Part shown: piece by piece, positions 32,415 to 39,582 of the stretch | Layout: each line of letters starts with the position of its first letter | Position numbering within the stretch: the stretch's first letter is position 1 | Source: Zobellia nedashkovskayae | GTDB lineage: Bacteria; Bacteroidota; Bacteroidia; Flavobacteriales; Flavobacteriaceae | Assembly (NCBI RefSeq): GCF_015330125.1 | Contig: NZ_JADDXR010000002.1 | Location: 930,001 to 994,000, forward strand | Length of the DNA stretch: 64,000 nt | Direction of reading: 5' to 3' | Position numbers and translations under genes: made by a program | Notes under the pieces: model-generated | What the model was told of the DNA's origin: nothing | The model's database searches: none | Seen by the model: the letters and a program-made list of their open reading frames with translations, nothing else

Positions 32415-33953
32415 TTATTTAACCTGATGTGCAGGTCTCAATAAATCGTTTACGGTCTTAACAGGGTTGAAAGTAGAAGAAGGTACTTCAACAAAAATGG
32501 TGTTCCAAAAAGCCATTGCACCATTCCATAAACCAGGAAGCTCTAATGCTTTTAACTCTCTACCTTCTTTAGTCTTACCGGTAATGAAACCTTGCTTAAC
32601 ATCTACAAAATTCATAAGGTTATACTTTTCTCCTTTATAATTCTTAACGGCACAAACTAAATCTACAGGGTTAAAATGCGTAGAATTTTTGAGAATACTA
32701 GCCTGCTGGCTTTTGTCCATATCTATTTGAGCCGACTCAATAATCTGAAGTGATATATTACCCTTTCTGTCATTAATCCAAAATGGCCCTCCACCTGGCT
32801 CACCTTCATTGACCACCATACCACAAATACGTATGGGTCTGTTAATCTTATCTTTTAATATTTCGATCTGCTCGCCAATGCTAAAACCAGAAAAACTATC
32901 CGAGAAACGAACATTAAGGTCGTTTTCTAAAAAGCTCTTAATTTCATCTAACTGATTTGATGTCAACTCATCGTTGTCCAAAGTCTTGGCATAAGCAAAT
33001 GCTTTCTCCTGAGCCGTTATAAGAACACCAGCCAATACCTTTTTACTATCTGCAACCTCGGTCGCAAATTTTGGTACGGTTACGTTATCTATATTCTTTA
33101 TAAAAATAATGTCTGCATCTTGCTCGTTCAAGTTCTCTATTAATGCACCATGCCCACCTGGTCTAAATAGAACAGAACCGTCACTATTTCTAAAAGGTTC
33201 ATTTTGCATATCCACAGCAATAGTATCCGAAGATGGCTTTTGATTGGAATAGGTTACCTTAAAGGAAGTATTGGTAGCTCCAGAAACACGTTCTTTTACG
33301 TCATTGAACTCCTTATTGAACATATCACCATGCTGTTCGCTAATAGTAAAGTGTAACTCTGCCGTATCGCCAGTTTTTGCATATACCGATGCTTCGTTCA
33401 GATGCTCTTCAAAAGGTGTAGCTGTATGGTCACCATAATTATGGAAAGGCAATAAACCCTTTGGGAAAAACCCATAGTTTAAAGCATCTTCTGACATCAT
33501 CTCTTTTACAAAAAGATAAACCTCTTCATCTTTTGAGGAAGTTTTTCCTGCAATACGTTGCTTTACCAAATCATAGAAAGCAAAATTGGTCATCCCTTCA
33601 GAAAATTCTTTAAGGGCTTTATCATTTGTACGTTCAAAATAACTATCAAGTGTTTCGTTTGCTGGGTTGTATGAGTCCAAGAAATTAAATAAAGCCTTAA
33701 ACATACGGGATGCGGCCCCAGATGCCGGAACGAACTTCAATAAAGACAAATTGCTTTGAGAAGCATCAAACTTCTGTATCAATCCCTTTTCTTCTGCATC
33801 GGTAAATTTTGAAAGACCTTCACCCACCGTGGCGGCCTTTTCTAATTGAACAAACGGAATACCTTCTTTAAAAGTTTCTATTTGATCGTGCACCTTTTTT
33901 TCTGAAATTCCTTTTTTAGCCAGTAAGGCCAAATCCTTTTCTGTTAGTATCAT
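32415..33953 (-). CDS. DUF4301 protein, nucleotidyltransferase-like
   Basis: 512 residues, no signal peptide or membrane segment. The N-terminal third holds LLKFVPASGAASRMFKALF (about 69-87), which resembles the Gly-rich nucleotide-binding loop of sugar-nucleotide pyrophosphorylases, and later LFRPGGHGALIENL and ADIIFIKNIDNV, again as in that superfamily. Family DUF4301 is uncharacterised. The start codon overlaps the stop of the NadR-like gene by 4 nt, so it is the last gene of the thiamine-binding/PnuC/NadR-like operon and probably acts on the same metabolite. Confidence 0.85.
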   Translation of the reverse strand: MILTEKDLALLAKKGISEKKVHDQIETFKEGIPFVQLEKAATVGEGLSKFTDAEEKGLIQKFDASQSNLSLLKFVPASGAASRMFKALFNFLDSYNPANETLDSYFERTNDKALKEFSEGMTNFAFYDLVKQRIAGKTSSKDEEVYLFVKEMMSEDALNYGFFPKGLLPFHNYGDHTATPFEEHLNEASVYAKTGDTAELHFTISEQHGDMFNKEFNDVKERVSGATNTSFKVTYSNQKPSSDTIAVDMQNEPFRNSDGSVLFRPGGHGALIENLNEQDADIIFIKNIDNVTVPKFATEVADSKKVLAGVLITAQEKAFAYAKTLDNDELTSNQLDEIKSFLENDLNVRFSDSFSGFSIGEQIEILKDKINRPIRICGMVVNEGEPGGGPFWINDRKGNISLQIIESAQIDMDKSQQASILKNSTHFNPVDLVCAVKNYKGEKYNLMNFVDVKQGFITGKTKEGRELKALELPGLWNGAMAFWNTIFVEVPSSTFNPVKTVNDLLRPAHQVK

Positions 33954-34516
33954 TTAATCTTCAATAAGTTATCTATATGTTCTACAGCTGCAGTTAAGCG
34001 TTCTTGTTTATTACCGGTTAATATAACAAATTTCCTATTATATTTTTCAAGGGTTTCTTTAAAGTATTGAAACATACGTTCCCGTTCTTGCGGCTTATCT
34101 CTTAAATCATCGCCCACCCAAGGCACATCTATATAAGTAAGAAAATATAAATCATAATGATTATTTAATGCATGTTTCTCCAAAGCTGGATCACAATAAC
34201 CAAGATAATATGCTTCAGAATACACTTTAGTTTCAAGCAAATCCGTATCACATATAAGCACATTGGAAGCCTTTTTTGCCAGTTGATTTTCTAGTCTCAT
34301 CTGTCCTTCCGCAATAGGCAAAAGGTCTTTAGGTTCGCAAGTCTTGCGTTCGTTGTTCCATTTATCCTGTAAGTACTCTCGTGCATACTCAGCAACCCAA
34401 ACCGTATTATAATGGCGGGCTAACTGATCAGAGAGTGTAGTTTTACCCGTAGATTCTGGACCAAACAACACTACTTTAATAATGTCTGAGGGCTCTTGTT
34501 CAAACTTTTTTTCCAT
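33950..34516 (-). CDS. NadR-like P-loop kinase (ribosylnicotinamide-kinase-type ATPase)
   Basis: 188 residues from the ATG at 34516; the open frame extends further upstream into pnuC but with no family similarity. Walker A is GPESTGKTT (about 18-26), followed by VAEYAREYL, LICDTDLLETKVYSE, and the lid-like DKPQERERMFQYF. This matches the kinase domain of NadR without its nucleotidyltransferase domain. It would phosphorylate the substrate brought in by PnuC and so trap it. Nicotinamide riboside is the textbook substrate. With a thiamine-binding protein in the operon, thiamine is an alternative. The 5' end overlaps pnuC by 46 nt. Confidence 0.8.
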   Translation of the reverse strand: MEKKFEQEPSDIIKVVLFGPESTGKTTLSDQLARHYNTVWVAEYAREYLQDKWNNERKTCEPKDLLPIAEGQMRLENQLAKKASNVLICDTDLLETKVYSEAYYLGYCDPALEKHALNNHYDLYFLTYIDVPWVGDDLRDKPQERERMFQYFKETLEKYNRKFVILTGNKQERLTAAVEHIDNLLKIK

Positions 34517-35109
34517 GCGAGATAACCGTAAACTGCAACAATTGTAAACAAAAAGTATTGCAGAGAGGTAAATATAAGGCCTTTGTACCAATAAAGGGGA
34601 ACGCTAATAACGTCACCTATAATCCAATACACCCAATTTTCTAATTTCTTTTTTGCCATAAGCCACATACCCACAAAGAAAATTGCAGTGGTAATGGTAT
34701 CTACATAAGCTGTCCAATTATTGAATTTATCAAAATACAAATAAACTAGACACACAAATACAACTGTAATAGCAAAGAACAGCACGGACCATTTCTTCTC
34801 GCTGTTTGTTGTTCGGGTAATAGGTATGAAATGGGTAGCATCTACTTTACGCGTCCAAATGTACCAACCATATATACTCATAGAAAAGTAATATGCATTT
34901 ATAAGCATATCACCCAAGAGACCAAACACCAAAAGGATATAAACAAAAATTGCTGTGCTTATTATCCCCGTAGGGAAAACTAAAATGTTTTCTTTTTTTG
35001 AAAACCAAACACTAAGAAAGCCAAAGACTACCCCAACAATTTCCAAGACTACCAGATGTACGGGCGTACCTTGGTATTGGGCAAATATCCAATCAAAAAA
35101 ATGGTTCAT
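34471..35109 (-). CDS. PnuC-family vitamin transporter (PnuC or PnuT type)
   Basis: 212 residues, seven membrane segments expected for this SWEET-like facilitator; visible segments at about 16-34, 39-60, 65-85, 105-123, 131-150, 155-172 and 178-196. Family features include YGWYIWTRK and NWVYWIIGDVISVPLYWYKG near the C terminus. PnuC carries nicotinamide riboside, PnuT thiamine; I cannot separate them by motif alone. The first gene of the operon, a thiamine-binding protein, and the riboswitch-controlled receptor 10 kb away favour thiamine. Confidence 0.85.
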   Translation of the reverse strand: MNHFFDWIFAQYQGTPVHLVVLEIVGVVFGFLSVWFSKKENILVFPTGIISTAIFVYILLVFGLLGDMLINAYYFSMSIYGWYIWTRKVDATHFIPITRTTNSEKKWSVLFFAITVVFVCLVYLYFDKFNNWTAYVDTITTAIFFVGMWLMAKKKLENWVYWIIGDVISVPLYWYKGLIFTSLQYFLFTIVAVYGYLAWKKSLNKSPQTLLK

Positions 35110-35353
35110 ACTCGCTTCGGTCAGACTTTACAATTTTCATGAACAACAGACCTTTATCCATCAGCTCAAAAGCTTCTTTAATATCGTTTTTAAGAACATC
35201 CATTACCTCATTATACTCTCCAAAAACTTGTGTGCTTAATGGGTTTTCTAAAACCGTAAGACCGGAGGCACGCAGTTTTTTTATAAAATTGATAATGTGT
35301 TCCTCAAAATCGTCTTGTAGAGGGGAAAAGGTGAGTTCTACCGATATGTTCAT
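35093..35353 (-). CDS. Thiamine-binding protein (YkoF/MTH1187 type)
   Basis: 86 residues forming a ferredoxin-like alpha/beta domain: MNISVELTFSPLQDDFEEHI, then LRASGLTVLENPLSTQVFGEYNEVMDVL, and FMKIVKSDRS. This is the pattern of the Thiamine_BP family, in which YkoF binds hydroxymethylpyrimidine or thiamine. It is the first gene of the operon and overlaps the PnuC-type gene by 17 nt. The 66-bp upstream gap is too short to hold a TPP riboswitch and shows none. Confidence 0.8.
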   Translation of the reverse strand: MNISVELTFSPLQDDFEEHIINFIKKLRASGLTVLENPLSTQVFGEYNEVMDVLKNDIKEAFELMDKGLLFMKIVKSDRSEYEPFF

Positions 35354-35419
35354 TTTCTTTGATTATTTATTAAAAAGAAATAAAATTGATTGTAGTTTTT
35401 TCTATTGAAATACTAGATT

Positions 35420-36052
35420 TTAACTCTTTAAAGCGTAGACACAGGTAAAACCTTCAAACTCCATAAATCTTATTTGATAAGTCGATAAATCTCCGTGGTA
35501 TAAAATGTCAGCAGTAGTAGCCGCACTATCAAAAGTGAAATCTTTCACATTAATATGATGGATAAAGCTTAGACCCTGTTGAGCATATATTTTATAAAGC
35601 GCCTCTTTACTACCCCAAACAATAGTAAGTTTTCGTATTAAAGCATCAGTATTCGCTATAGTTCGGTATTCTTCAATAGGCGTAAATTTGTGTGCTATCC
35701 GTAGGATTTTCTCCCTTTGCATCTCAACATCTATCCCAACCTCATTTTTGGTGCTCACGATAATTCCTGTAAAGTGGTTGGAATGGGTGATGCTTATTTT
35801 ATTACCATCTTTTAAATGGGGCTTTCCAAATTCATCATACTGCAAATCCGCATCAACATAACCAGCTTCTGCCATTAAATGTCTGATACTTAAGAACCCC
35901 CTGCGGTGCATCTCAGATTTCATACCCAACATTCGGTTTTGGCAATATTGAGTCAGGTCTATATCTTTAGAAAGTTCCTGTTCTGATTCGGTAACCTTCC
36001 AGATATACACCTTAGTGTCCTTATTTACCTTTACTATCTTATAAAGAGGCAT
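35420..36052 (-). CDS. 4'-phosphopantetheinyl transferase superfamily protein
   Basis: 210 residues, single-chain Sfp/EntD-like pseudo-dimer. Magnesium- and CoA-binding motifs are present: ISITHSNHFTGIIVS, GIDVEMQREKI (Asp and Glu ligands) and VWGSKEALYKIY. It converts apo acyl-carrier proteins to the holo form. The only dedicated secondary-metabolite ACP visible is in the flexirubin cluster at 55.5 kb, so that is a plausible client. Monocistronic, divergent from ahcY. Confidence 0.9.
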   Translation of the reverse strand: MPLYKIVKVNKDTKVYIWKVTESEQELSKDIDLTQYCQNRMLGMKSEMHRRGFLSIRHLMAEAGYVDADLQYDEFGKPHLKDGNKISITHSNHFTGIIVSTKNEVGIDVEMQREKILRIAHKFTPIEEYRTIANTDALIRKLTIVWGSKEALYKIYAQQGLSFIHHINVKDFTFDSAATTADILYHGDLSTYQIRFMEFEGFTCVYALKS

Positions 36053-36072
36053 AGGGTTCTATACGTTTTTCT

Positions 36073-36080
36073 TAACTTTG
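36073..36080 (+). promoter_or_regulatory. -7 box TAACTTTG before ahcY
   Basis: TAACTTTG fits TAnnTTTG, 55 nt before the ahcY ATG. No SAH or SAM riboswitch motif is visible in this short leader. Confidence 0.5.
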
Positions 36081-36134
36081 CATCCACAAATAGCAGAATA
36101 GCTAATATAACGAAAGTAAAAAATAAAAAAGAAT

Positions 36135-37451
36135 ATGGATACCAAAACTGTTTCTTATGTACCTTATAAGGTAAAAGATATTTCTTTGGCGGATTATGGA
36201 AGGAAAGAAATAGAACTTGCAGAAGCCGAAATGCCAGGTCTTATGGCATTACGTGAAGAATATGGAAAAGAACAACCTTTAAAAGGTTCTAGAATTGCCG
36301 GATGTCTTCACATGACCATTCAAACTGCTGTTCTTATTGAAACATTGGTAGCCTTGGGTGCCGATGTTACTTGGAGTTCTTGTAACATTTTCTCTACACA
36401 AGATCATGCCGCTGCTGCAATTGCCGCTGCTGGCATACCTGTTTATGCTTGGAAAGGGATGACCGAAGAGGAGTTTAGCTGGTGTATTGAGCAAACTTTG
36501 TTCTTTGGAGAGGACCGCAAGCCATTAAACATGATTTTGGATGATGGGGGAGACCTTACAAATATGGTATTGGATGATTATCCTGAATTAGCGAAAGCTA
36601 TTAAAGGTCTTTCTGAAGAGACTACTACTGGAGTTCACCGTTTATACGAGCGTGTGAAAAAGGGAACTTTACCTATGCCAGCCATTAATGTAAATGATTC
36701 GGTTACTAAATCGAAATTCGATAATAAATACGGATGTCGCGAAAGTGCAGTTGATGCTATTCGTCGTGCTACAGATACCATGCTTGCAGGTAAAAAAGTT
36801 GTAGTTGCCGGTTACGGAGATGTTGGTAAAGGTACTGCCGCTTCTTTCAGAGGTGCTGGATCAATTATTACCGTTACTGAAATTGACCCAATATGTGCTC
36901 TTCAAGCATGTATGGATGGTTTTGAAGTTAAAAAATTGGAAACTGTTGTTGGTAAAGCTGATATTATTATCACCACTACAGGTAACAAAGACATCATCCG
37001 TCCAGAGCATTTTGAAGCTATGAAAGATAAAGTCATAGTTTGTAACATTGGTCATTTTGACAATGAGATCGATATGACTTGGTTGAACAACACCCATGGA
37101 GCCTCTAAAGACGAAATCAAGCCACAGGTAGACAAGTATACTATTGACGGTAAAGATATTATTGTATTGGCAGAAGGTCGCTTAGTGAACCTTGGTTGCG
37201 CTACAGGCCACCCAAGTTTTGTAATGAGTAATTCCTTCACAAACCAAACTCTAGCACAGATAGAGCTTTGGAAGAACAGCGCTAATTACAAGAACGAAGT
37301 ATACATGCTACCAAAACATCTAGATGAGAAAGTAGCTGCGTTACACCTATCTCGTTTAGGTGCTGAGCTTACAGAACTTAAACAAGAACAAGCCGAATAT
37401 ATTGGTGTAACTGTAGAAGGCCCATTTAAGCCAGAGTATTACAGATATTAG
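36135..37451 (+). CDS. ahcY: Adenosylhomocysteinase
   Basis: Hydrolyses S-adenosylhomocysteine to homocysteine and adenosine, keeping methyltransferases active. 438 residues, complete, starting [18 protein letters not shown]-binding loop [17 protein letters not shown] at about 222-238, substrate residues in [13 protein letters not shown] and [18 protein letters not shown], and the family-typical C terminus KPEYYRY that reaches into the neighbouring subunit's cofactor site. Monocistronic, followed by a REP-like element and a terminator. Confidence 0.98.
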   Translation: MDTKTVSYVPYKVKDISLADYGRKEIELAEAEMPGLMALREEYGKEQPLKGSRIAGCLHMTIQTAVLIETLVALGADVTWSSCNIFSTQDHAAAAIAAAGIPVYAWKGMTEEEFSWCIEQTLFFGEDRKPLNMILDDGGDLTNMVLDDYPELAKAIKGLSEETTTGVHRLYERVKKGTLPMPAINVNDSVTKSKFDNKYGCRESAVDAIRRATDTMLAGKKVVVAGYGDVGKGTAASFRGAGSIITVTEIDPICALQACMDGFEVKKLETVVGKADIIITTTGNKDIIRPEHFEAMKDKVIVCNIGHFDNEIDMTWLNNTHGASKDEIKPQVDKYTIDGKDIIVLAEGRLVNLGCATGHPSFVMSNSFTNQTLAQIELWKNSANYKNEVYMLPKHLDEKVAALHLSRLGAELTELKQEQAEYIGVTVEGPFKPEYYRY

Positions 37452-37467
37452 GCTTTCGACTAAATTA

Positions 37468-37514
37468 GACCTTCGACTGCGCACAGTTCTAATTCACTAA
37501 ACTGTGCTCGGTCT
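37468..37514. repeat. REP-like intergenic palindrome
   Basis: AGACC...CACAGTT / AACTGTG...GGTCT, containing CTTCGACTGCG, which resembles the TTCGACTGCGCTCAG-type palindromes scattered between genes in many Flavobacteriaceae. It lies directly after the ahcY stop. Together with the two terminators it accounts for much of the 327-bp gap up to 37778; the middle (37570-37715) is AT-rich with no recognisable feature. Confidence 0.5.
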
Positions 37515-37530
37515 TAATAAAAATAGATTC

Positions 37531-37560
37531 AAAAACCCTTACAGCAATGTGAGGGTTTTT
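37531..37560 (+). terminator. Rho-independent terminator after ahcY
   Basis: Stem AAAAACCCTTACA / TGTGAGGGTTTTT with one wobble pair and a 4-nt loop, followed by TTGTTTT on the plus strand. Confidence 0.8.
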
Positions 37561-37721
37561 TGTTTTCTAAAACAATAATTATTGGATGAATAAAGGCAAT
37601 TTAGACTCACACAGTAAAAATATAATAAAGTTAATACGTGATTATAGCAGTACAAACATTTGATACTTTACAATAAAGTATATGAGTATAAATCTCATTT
37701 AAAAAATCTCACGTTTAAACA

Positions 37722-37757
37722 AAAAAACCCTCTCCAAAAGATTGGAAAGGGTTTTTT
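37722..37757 (-). terminator. Rho-independent terminator of the rplU-rpmA operon
   Basis: Stem AAAAAACCCT-C-TCCAA / TTGGA-A-AGGGTTTTTT with a 4-nt loop, 22 nt past the rpmA stop; T tract on the minus strand. Confidence 0.85.
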
Positions 37758-37778
37758 ATACGATAAAAGAAAGACTAT

Positions 37779-38039
37779 TTAAGCCTCAAAAGGCTCAATG
37801 GAAACAAATGATTTCCCTCCTGCTTTCTTTTCAAACTTTACCAGTCCGTCTACACGGGCATGCAATGTATGGTCTTTACCGGCATACACATTCTCACCTG
37901 GATTGTGTCTTGTACCACGTTGTCTAACGATGATATTTCCGGCAATAGCAGCTTGGCCACCAAAAATCTTAACGCCTAAACGTTTCGATTCCGATTCCCT
38001 ACCGTTTTTAGAACTACCTACACCTTTTTTGTGTGCCAT
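37779..38039 (-). CDS. rpmA: 50S ribosomal protein L27
   Basis: 86 residues. Starts [29 protein letters not shown], the standard L27 N terminus whose tail reaches the peptidyl-transferase centre. No N-terminal extension needing Prp cleavage as in Firmicutes. Downstream of rplU by 78 bp, co-transcribed. Confidence 0.98.
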   Translation of the reverse strand: MAHKKGVGSSKNGRESESKRLGVKIFGGQAAIAGNIIVRQRGTRHNPGENVYAGKDHTLHARVDGLVKFEKKAGGKSFVSIEPFEA

Positions 38040-38117
38040 GATATTAGGTTTTAAAAAGTGCTACCGTTAGTAAACTATAGGTTGCACAATATTGATTATA
38101 CTTTAAGGGGTTAGCAG

Positions 38118-38765
38118 TTATGCTTTACCACCGTCTAATTCGTCTTGCCATTTTTTCAACTCATCCCACTTACCTTCAGCAGCTAATTTAGCTTGTGCAG
38201 GCCATGTATCAGTTACGTGGTTACCACGTACATCTGCGATGATTTCAGAAATCTTAGCGGCATCAACTTTTGCTAATTCAGCAAATGTAGAAATACCTGC
38301 AGCAACTAAAGTTTCGGCAATTTTTGGTCCGATACCTTCAACTTTTTTCAAGTCATCTGCTTTTCCAGATTTCTTAGGAGCAGCAGCTTTCGGTGCAACT
38401 TCTTTTTTAGCAGGCTTCTCCTCTTTCTTAGGAGCAGCAGCTTTCTTACCACCTTTCGCAACGATACTCTCGATTACGATTTCGGTCAAAGCTTGACGGT
38501 GACCATTTTTAACTTGGTACCCTTTACGTCTCTTTTTCTTGAAGACGATTACTTTGTCACCTCTTAGGTGTTTAACGACTTTTGCCTCAATAGTGGCTCC
38601 GTCTATAGCCGGGGCGCCTACAGTAATGTCCGATCCGTCTGCTAAAAGAAGTACATTGTCAAAAGTTACCTTTTTTCCTTCTTCAGCTTGTAAACGGTGA
38701 ACATACACTTTTTGGTCTTTCGCAACTTTAAATTGCTGCCCTGCCATCTCTACGATTGCGTACAT
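38118..38765 (-). CDS. rplU: 50S ribosomal protein L21 with C-terminal helix-hairpin-helix extension
   Basis: 215 residues, about twice the usual 103. Residues 1-103 are normal L21 (MYAIVEMAGQQFKVAKDQKVYV to KNGHRQALTEIVIESI). Then comes a Lys/Ala/Pro-rich linker (about 104-135) and an HhH-type domain (KADDLKKVEGIGPKIAETLVAAGISTFAEL, about 136-165) with a helical end. Such extended L21 proteins occur in other Flavobacteriaceae. The extra domain may bind rRNA or DNA; its function is unknown. First gene of rplU-rpmA, with a textbook promoter. Confidence 0.97.
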   Translation of the reverse strand: MYAIVEMAGQQFKVAKDQKVYVHRLQAEEGKKVTFDNVLLLADGSDITVGAPAIDGATIEAKVVKHLRGDKVIVFKKKRRKGYQVKNGHRQALTEIVIESIVAKGGKKAAAPKKEEKPAKKEVAPKAAAPKKSGKADDLKKVEGIGPKIAETLVAAGISTFAELAKVDAAKISEIIADVRGNHVTDTWPAQAKLAAEGKWDELKKWQDELDGGKA

Positions 38766-38793
38766 AATTGTGTATATATTAGTTTATTGTTTT

Positions 38794-38814
38794 CGCTAAT
38801 TTTTTCAATTAGCG
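38794..38814 (-). promoter_or_regulatory. Leader hairpin upstream of rplU
   Basis: 8-bp perfect stem CGCTAATT / AATTAGCG with a 5-nt loop in the 5' leader, between the promoter and the rplU ATG. It could be an autoregulatory leader bound by L21 or simply a stabilising stem; it matches no leader family I recognise. Confidence 0.4.
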
Positions 38815-38818
38815 GATG

Positions 38819-38848
38819 CAAATATACGTCTAAATCGTTAACCCACAA
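38819..38848 (-). promoter_or_regulatory. Consensus Bacteroidota promoter of rplU-rpmA
   Basis: On the minus strand TTG, exactly 19 nt, then TATATTTG: a full match to TTG-N19-TAnnTTTG. The leader to the rplU ATG is about 50 nt and includes a hairpin. Confidence 0.75.
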
Positions 38849-38898
38849 GTGTTTTTTGTAAATTTTACCCTTGTTTTTGGGGCAAAAAGGACAAAAAG

Positions 38899-38925
38899 AA
38901 AGCCGCAAATCATCTTTGCAGCTTT
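38899..38925 (-). terminator. Terminator after the DUF4199 gene
   Basis: Stem AAAGC-C-GCAAA / TTTGC-A-GCTTT with a 5-nt loop, followed on the minus strand by CTTTTTGTCCTTTTT; 26 nt past the stop at 38951. Confidence 0.7.
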
Positions 38926-38950
38926 AACTTTATTTTTTTTCTGATATTTC

Positions 38951-39415
38951 TCAAGTATTATTGACTAATTTTCTTTTAAGATTACGGCTAGTTTTAAACA
39001 GTTGCATGAATGATAATGTCAACACCACTGTTGTTGCAAAACCCATAACGGCAACAGTGAAAAACACTATACCTTCAAAACTTTTGTAATCCTTAAACCA
39101 GACTGTAGAAAGCTCTTCCAAAAACAACACATTAACTTCTGTACTATACAATGCAAAGAAGATCGTAAATGCAAAAGTCGCCACAAAACCAGTTATAAGT
39201 CCCGCAGTAAATCCTTTTCCGTAGTCAAAACTATCTGGATGCTTTAGCTTAAAAGCCTTGATAGCCTCGTAAATTCCTCCTGCCGTAATTATACCATTAA
39301 ACAGACTGAAAAAAATATTTGTGTGTAAGTTAAATAAAGACAGAATCAAAAAATAAGCAATTAGGCAACCGCTAGTGGCGATTCCAAATCGAATGGGTTG
39401 TGCGAATTGTTTCAT
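38951..39415 (-). CDS. DUF4199 membrane protein
   Basis: 154 residues with four membrane segments (about 10-27, 33-50, 71-92 and 116-137) and a Lys/Arg-rich C terminus. The central HPDSFDYGKGFTAGLITG fits the DUF4199 family, which is widespread in Bacteroidota and uncharacterised. Monocistronic with its own terminator. Confidence 0.8.
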   Translation of the reverse strand: MKQFAQPIRFGIATSGCLIAYFLILSLFNLHTNIFFSLFNGIITAGGIYEAIKAFKLKHPDSFDYGKGFTAGLITGFVATFAFTIFFALYSTEVNVLFLEELSTVWFKDYKSFEGIVFFTVAVMGFATTVVLTLSFMQLFKTSRNLKRKLVNNT

Positions 39416-39582
39416 TTTATAAGTTTTTGAAGTTCAGTTCTTTAAATTACAAATTATTTTAAAACGATGCTACAAAAGCGTGTTAATTAGAAGCGATAGA
39501 GTTAACTTTTCTTACAAAAAAGATATATTCGTGTAACAATCCTAAATACTCGGCTACTAACTTAGCATCTAAACACTATACT

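Noticed and set aside
34517..34591. Upstream start for the NadR-like gene with a hydrophobic N terminus
   Set aside because: This stretch is the antisense-free overlap with the pnuC 3' end read in another frame; P-loop kinases of this family start near MEKKF-like sequences just before the Walker A region.
35354..35420. Second TPP riboswitch before the thiamine-binding protein gene
   Set aside because: The gap is only 66 bp, AT-rich, and has none of the aptamer blocks.
36053..36134. SAH or SAM riboswitch before ahcY
   Set aside because: The leader after the -7 box is about 50 nt, AT-rich and lacks any conserved aptamer motif.
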